Positions 61,340 through 64,000 of a DNA stretch of 64,000 bases are shown here, in pieces. How positions within the stretch are numbered: the first letter of the stretch is position 1; every line of letters begins with the position of its first letter. The DNA is taken from contig CADBEB010000009.1 in assembly GCA_902793605.1 (NCBI GenBank), positions 25,149-89,148 of the forward strand. The letters run 5' to 3'. The notes under the pieces were generated by a model, which did not search any database, was not told the origin of the DNA, and saw only the letters and a list, made by a program, of their open reading frames with translations. Source of the DNA: an uncultured Eubacteriales bacterium. GTDB taxonomy: Bacteria; Bacillota; Clostridia; Christensenellales; Aristaeellaceae. A program made the translations under genes and the position numbers.

Positions 61340-61624
61340 TCAATCGTCGTCGGATACTTCCGTCGGCAGCCCGCCCGGGATCATCGGCAGGTGCCGGAAA
61401 GTTTTCCGCAGATCCCTCATATCCCCGTTCCCCTTCAGGGCCTTGTACTGGGTATAGACGTTTTCCATATTGGACCGATCATCCAGATCGGCATACCCCT
61501 GGGAGATATAGTGCTTATATCCCTGCAGCAGCCGGTCCCGCAGCATCGCCCGGACCGCCAGGTTGATCGCCCGGTTCTGCGACATCTGGACCCGGATAAA
61601 GCCGAAGAGTCCCGCCACCTTCAC
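61340..61624 (-). CDS. Small helical phage protein between endolysin and holin
   Basis: 94 residues from a GTG at 61624 that overlaps the endolysin stop as GTGA; an ATG at 61585 is the alternative. It is mostly helical, with MSQNRAINLAVRAMLRDRLL and NMENVYTQYKALKGNGDMRD. A short protein with an EAYHSLGGNG-type motif is common next to phage holins in Firmicutes; its function is not known. Confidence 0.7.
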   Translation of the reverse strand: MKVAGLFGFIRVQMSQNRAINLAVRAMLRDRLLQGYKHYISQGYADLDDRSNMENVYTQYKALKGNGDMRDLRKTFRHLPMIPGGLPTEVSDDD

Positions 61625-62550
61625 CCTCTTCCCACAGCCGACAGGATCCGCTCGCACAGGTCCTGCAGCTCCTGATACACATCCGCCAGCAAGGCCAGCG
61701 CTTCATCCTTCTCCGTTTCTTCAGTTTCCGACTGAAGGGGGTTCGGCCGAAGGGGGTCCGGCGATGTCGCGCGCGGTGCGTGAGCCGGCACACCGGCCGC
61801 GGTGCGCGTGCGTTCCCTTGCGGAAAGCCCCCCGATAAAATCATTCTTCATCCATCCCGTCAGCCCGCTGCAGATGCATTTCGACCAGTTCTCCCGCTGA
61901 TCGACGATCTCCATCTCCGTTCCCACCGGGATATCCCAGTAGATTGGACAGTCCGTGCCCGGCTTCTGCCGCAGCTTCACCGTGCTGCCGCTCTTCGCGG
62001 TTACAGTTCCCTTCATTCTTTTCTCCTCCTTCTCTCCGTTGGGAACAAGGGAACGGTTTTGTCCGTTCCGTGAATGCGGAACTGCAGAACCGTCCCCGAC
62101 GTTCCCGTACTCGAACACATCCAGCAATCCCACCCGGTTCCAGCCGCCGTTCGGGATCGTCCGATCCTTAAACTTCGAGGTACAGACGCAGCCCCGGCTG
62201 TGACTGGAGTGGATCGCGCCGTCTCCCCGGCCGGTCTTCACGCCCATATGGGTGATGTCCCCGACCCCATCGTCCCAGAACTTCCCGGGTGTGCTCGCGC
62301 TGACTTCCTCCCGAATGAAAAGAAGCGCACCCTTCGGTACGCTCCCGAACTCCCGGAGGCACTCCTCCGGCGTCCCGACCCAGCCGTTTTTCAGGCATTC
62401 CCGGTACCAGCTGTTGCTCCCGCCCAGATCCCGCTTATATCCGACCGCGGCCATCATCCGCTCCACGAGCGCCTGGCAGTCCATCTCCTCATACGAACGG
62501 CCGAGGAACTGATCCCCGGCCCTGCTGAATTCTTCCGCGCTGTACTTCAT
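61621..62550 (-). CDS. Phage endolysin: NlpC/P60-like amidase plus SH3 domain, with in-frame repeat
   Basis: 309 residues from an ATG with AAAGGAGG. Residues 1-150 resemble an NlpC/P60 cell wall hydrolase, with the Cys in EEMDCQALVERMM and the His in DITHMGVKTG. At about residues 149-170 a 22-codon palindromic repeat (62041-62106) is translated in frame. Then come an SH3-like wall-binding domain (MKGTVTAKSGSTVKLRQKPG, GWMKNDFI) and a Glu-rich coiled tail. It cleaves host peptidoglycan at lysis. Its first 38 bases are duplicated at 62648-62685. Confidence 0.78.
   Translation of the reverse strand: MKYSAEEFSRAGDQFLGRSYEEMDCQALVERMMAAVGYKRDLGGSNSWYRECLKNGWVGTPEECLREFGSVPKGALLFIREEVSASTPGKFWDDGVGDITHMGVKTGRGDGAIHSSHSRGCVCTSKFKDRTIPNGGWNRVGLLDVFEYGNVGDGSAVPHSRNGQNRSLVPNGEKEEKRMKGTVTAKSGSTVKLRQKPGTDCPIYWDIPVGTEMEIVDQRENWSKCICSGLTGWMKNDFIGGLSARERTRTAAGVPAHAPRATSPDPLRPNPLQSETEETEKDEALALLADVYQELQDLCERILSAVGRG
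62041..62106. repeat. 66-base palindromic repeat inserted in frame in the endolysin gene
   Basis: Starts GGGAACAAGGGAACGGTTTT and ends GAACCGTCCCCGACGTTCCC, with an inner GTTCCG TGAATG CGGAAC hairpin. At 66 bases it adds exactly 22 codons. Confidence 0.8.
62513..62550. repeat. Direct repeat, copy 1 (active endolysin start)
   Basis: 38 bases identical to 62648-62685. They encode the first 12 codons of the endolysin. Confidence 0.85.
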
Positions 62551-62572
62551 CCAATCCTCCTTTCCCGCATAA

Positions 62573-62606
62573 GAAAAGGACCTCCCATCACATGAGAGAT
62601 CCTTAC
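62573..62606 (-). terminator. Probable terminator before the endolysin
   Basis: On the minus strand an imperfect stem (GGATCTCTCAT with ATGGGAGGTCC) is followed by TTTTCTT. It lies in the segment that separates the two direct repeats. Confidence 0.6.
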
Positions 62607-62609
62607 AGG

Positions 62610-62650
62610 TGTCATTTCGACCGGAGCGTCAGCGGAGTGGAGAAATCTCC
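62610..62650. repeat. Dispersed repeat element
   Basis: TGTCATTTCGACCGGAGCGT and following bases to AGAAATCTCC resemble a repeat known from many gut Clostridia genomes (from memory). It lies between the two 38-base repeats. Confidence 0.5.
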
Positions 62651-62685
62651 CCGGCCCTGCTGAATTCTTCCGCGCTGTACTTCAT
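62648..62685. repeat. Direct repeat, copy 2 (orphan endolysin start)
   Basis: Identical to 62513-62550. The ATG here overlaps the stop of the tail protein gene (ATGA), but the frame closes after 17 codons. It looks like the ancestral coupled start. Confidence 0.8.
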
Positions 62686-63122
62686 GTGACCCGTACACCT
62701 CCCGTCACGGGATATAAATTCTTCACCGCCGCCGGCTGCGTTCCCGCCCCGGTCACGGTGACCGTTCCGTTTCGGTTATCGTTCTCCACGCTCCCGACCT
62801 GCAATCGTTCCGTGATCCCCGGTACCGCCTTGTTCGTCCCGTCCCAGCCCCAGCGGATCAGCTTCTTCCGGATGAAGTCCCGATACACTTCATCCGTCGC
62901 CGCCGCCCCGGCCGACGTGTCCAGCCGGCTCAGCCCCAGGCTCTCCCCGAGGGCGTCCAGCTGCGCACCCTGTGCGGACTCCGGAGCAAACGCCGCGTTC
63001 ACTTCCCCGACTACTGCTTGCAGATCCACCACCTGCTGCAAAACAGCAGAAGTCACGGCCATAAACCGCAGCTTTTCCCTGGTGCTTCCTGGAAACAATC
63101 CCAGATAATCTTCAAGTGTCAT
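62682..63122 (-). CDS. Phage tail/baseplate protein (DUF2612/YmfQ-like)
   Basis: 146 residues from an ATG at 63122 preceded by GAGGGA. The central segment (FMAVTSAVLQQVVDLQAVVGE, GAQLDALGESLGLSRL) is the pattern of the DUF2612/YmfQ tail proteins encoded directly after baseplate J in phages and tailocins. Starts 8 bases after the baseplate J gene. Exact subfamily uncertain. Confidence 0.75.
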   Translation of the reverse strand: MTLEDYLGLFPGSTREKLRFMAVTSAVLQQVVDLQAVVGEVNAAFAPESAQGAQLDALGESLGLSRLDTSAGAAATDEVYRDFIRKKLIRWGWDGTNKAVPGITERLQVGSVENDNRNGTVTVTGAGTQPAAVKNLYPVTGGVRVT

Positions 63123-63130
63123 ATGTTCCC

Positions 63131-64000
63131 TCAATCCCGATACGTAATGGTGAGTCCCCCGCTGTTCAGGATCGACAGCTTCCCGTTCCACGGGCAGGTG
63201 ATCTCATCCCTCGTATACCCGCTGTCGCCCGTGACGTTCGCATAGATATCCGCGACGGCGAAGGTCTTCGCCAGCTCCGGATCGGCATTGTACGCCACGG
63301 CATAGAGGATCGGGATCTGCAGCCCTTCCGCAACCCCTAACTGATTGTTGATATAATCGTTCACCGCCGCCGTCACCGCTTCCGTGACGGCGGTTTCATC
63401 AATCCCCGGCAGCCGCCGGATGCTCATCCAGACGAAGGTCCTCCGGGAGGCCGTTCGCGAAAAACAGATCCGGTGAGTGTTGCCGTTTTCGTCGACTATA
63501 TCCTCATACGCGCTCCCGTACGTCCCGATGCCCGGCGCCTTGGTCTCATAGATCGCCCGCGCCACCGCCGGCCCGTTTCCGCCGTAGATCACGGCGGCGA
63601 CAGAGTGCGCCGGGATCCCGTTGGCGTCCGTCGTATCGGTGCTGTTTTCATACACTTTGCATGAACGGACAAACTGACAAAGAGAAACGGCAGCCCGGAT
63701 CGAATCCAGGCTCCCGGCCCCGCGGGCGGACAGGGAATCCGAGATCCTCTTCCGCACCGTCGCGTCGTCCTCTCCCGCCTCCCGGGCGAGGCCGTACAGG
63801 GGCAGCAATAAATCCAGCGCCTGCCCGGACGCATACAGCGGATTCCGGCTGTTATACGCCTGCAAAACCATGGCGGACGTATCGTCAAGCGCCTTCGCAA
63901 ACACACTCAGCAACTGGTAATCTGGCACGGATTCCGACAGCTCCGAATCGATCCCGAAAATGGACCGGTACGCCGTCACCAGGTCCGAAAGCCGGTCCTC
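63131..64000 (-). CDS. Baseplate J-like protein, N-terminus outside window
   Basis: The frame is open to the window edge, with 289 residues visible. RLSDLVTAYRSIFG, YNSRNPLYASGQALDLLLPL and GLAREAGEDDATVRKRI match gpJ/gp47-type baseplate proteins, as does the C-terminal part with ITITYRD-type ending (LTITYRD). Most members have 350-400 residues, so perhaps 60-100 residues lie beyond 64000; a GTG at 63979 is in frame but is unlikely to be the start. Assembles the baseplate wedge of contractile tails. Confidence 0.85.
   Translation of the reverse strand, partial: EDRLSDLVTAYRSIFGIDSELSESVPDYQLLSVFAKALDDTSAMVLQAYNSRNPLYASGQALDLLLPLYGLAREAGEDDATVRKRISDSLSARGAGSLDSIRAAVSLCQFVRSCKVYENSTDTTDANGIPAHSVAAVIYGGNGPAVARAIYETKAPGIGTYGSAYEDIVDENGNTHRICFSRTASRRTFVWMSIRRLPGIDETAVTEAVTAAVNDYINNQLGVAEGLQIPILYAVAYNADPELAKTFAVADIYANVTGDSGYTRDEITCPWNGKLSILNSGGLTITYRD

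Noticed and set aside
1..64000. tRNA and rRNA genes
   Set aside because: No cloverleaf-like segment with a TTCGAATCC-type arm and CCA-proximal stem, and no rRNA core sequence, was noticed in the intergenic regions; a tRNAscan run would be decisive.

Overview
The window looks like part of the chromosome of a GC-rich, anaerobic member of the Bacillota (class Clostridia), probably from a gut or rumen. The reasons are strong AGGAGG-type ribosome binding sites, secreted sugar-binding proteins with Firmicute-type signal peptides, hemicellulose-degrading glycosidases (GH127, GH51, GH2), a cobalamin riboswitch, iron-sulfur aldo/keto reductase and desulfoferrodoxin-type domains, and a Clostridia-type phage lysis cassette. 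The fragmentary repeats at the 3' end resemble those of Christensenellales/Aristaeella-like genomes, but this placement is inference. No rRNA or tRNA gene was recognised.

0-9 kb: a partial MATE exporter coupled to a DUF2156 protein (minus strand), then a membrane GGDEF-EAL protein, an internally shortened condensation-type acyltransferase and a very large MscS-type channel with two extracellular sensor regions (plus strand). 9-17 kb: a four-gene minus-strand cassette that reads as a surface-glycan assembly system: a KdsB-like CMP-sugar synthetase with atypically low GC, a PIG-L deacetylase fused to a GNAT acyltransferase, a stand-alone adenylating ligase, and a 1479-residue protein that joins a polysialyltransferase-like domain, an ATP-grasp domain, a family 2 glycosyltransferase and a DUF218 domain. 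This is the strongest candidate for an undescribed system in the window.

17-21 kb holds a PAP2 phosphatase with a changed active-site motif, a GNAT, a secreted DUF218 protein and YlmH. 20.7-28 kb is an arabinoside-utilisation locus: a LacI and an AraC regulator, a binding protein, two permeases and a GH127 beta-L-arabinofuranosidase. A near-identical 15-base motif lies before the lacI gene and before the binding-protein promoter. 28-43 kb mixes DNA repair genes (AlkD-like, YcaQ-like, short MutS2), a beta-mannosidase, an orphan A-T-C nonribosomal peptide synthetase, a desulfoferrodoxin fused to an HTH domain and coupled to a dehydrogenase-GNAT fusion, and a GH51 arabinofuranosidase.

43-46 kb is a vitamin B12 uptake operon under a cobalamin riboswitch with both a terminator and a possible SD-sequestering arm. 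46-55 kb holds MFS, GNAT, thioesterase and Ogt genes, a three-gene DUF5058/membrane protein/M20 peptidase cassette, an Fe-S aldo/keto reductase and a CBM9-like protein. 55-60 kb is a sugar ABC operon ending in an N-acetylhexosamine kinase-like gene. 60-64 kb is the tail-lysis end of a prophage or prophage remnant (baseplate J, tail protein, endolysin, small helical protein, phi LC3-like holin), peppered with short palindromic and direct repeats, at least two of which sit in frame inside genes.
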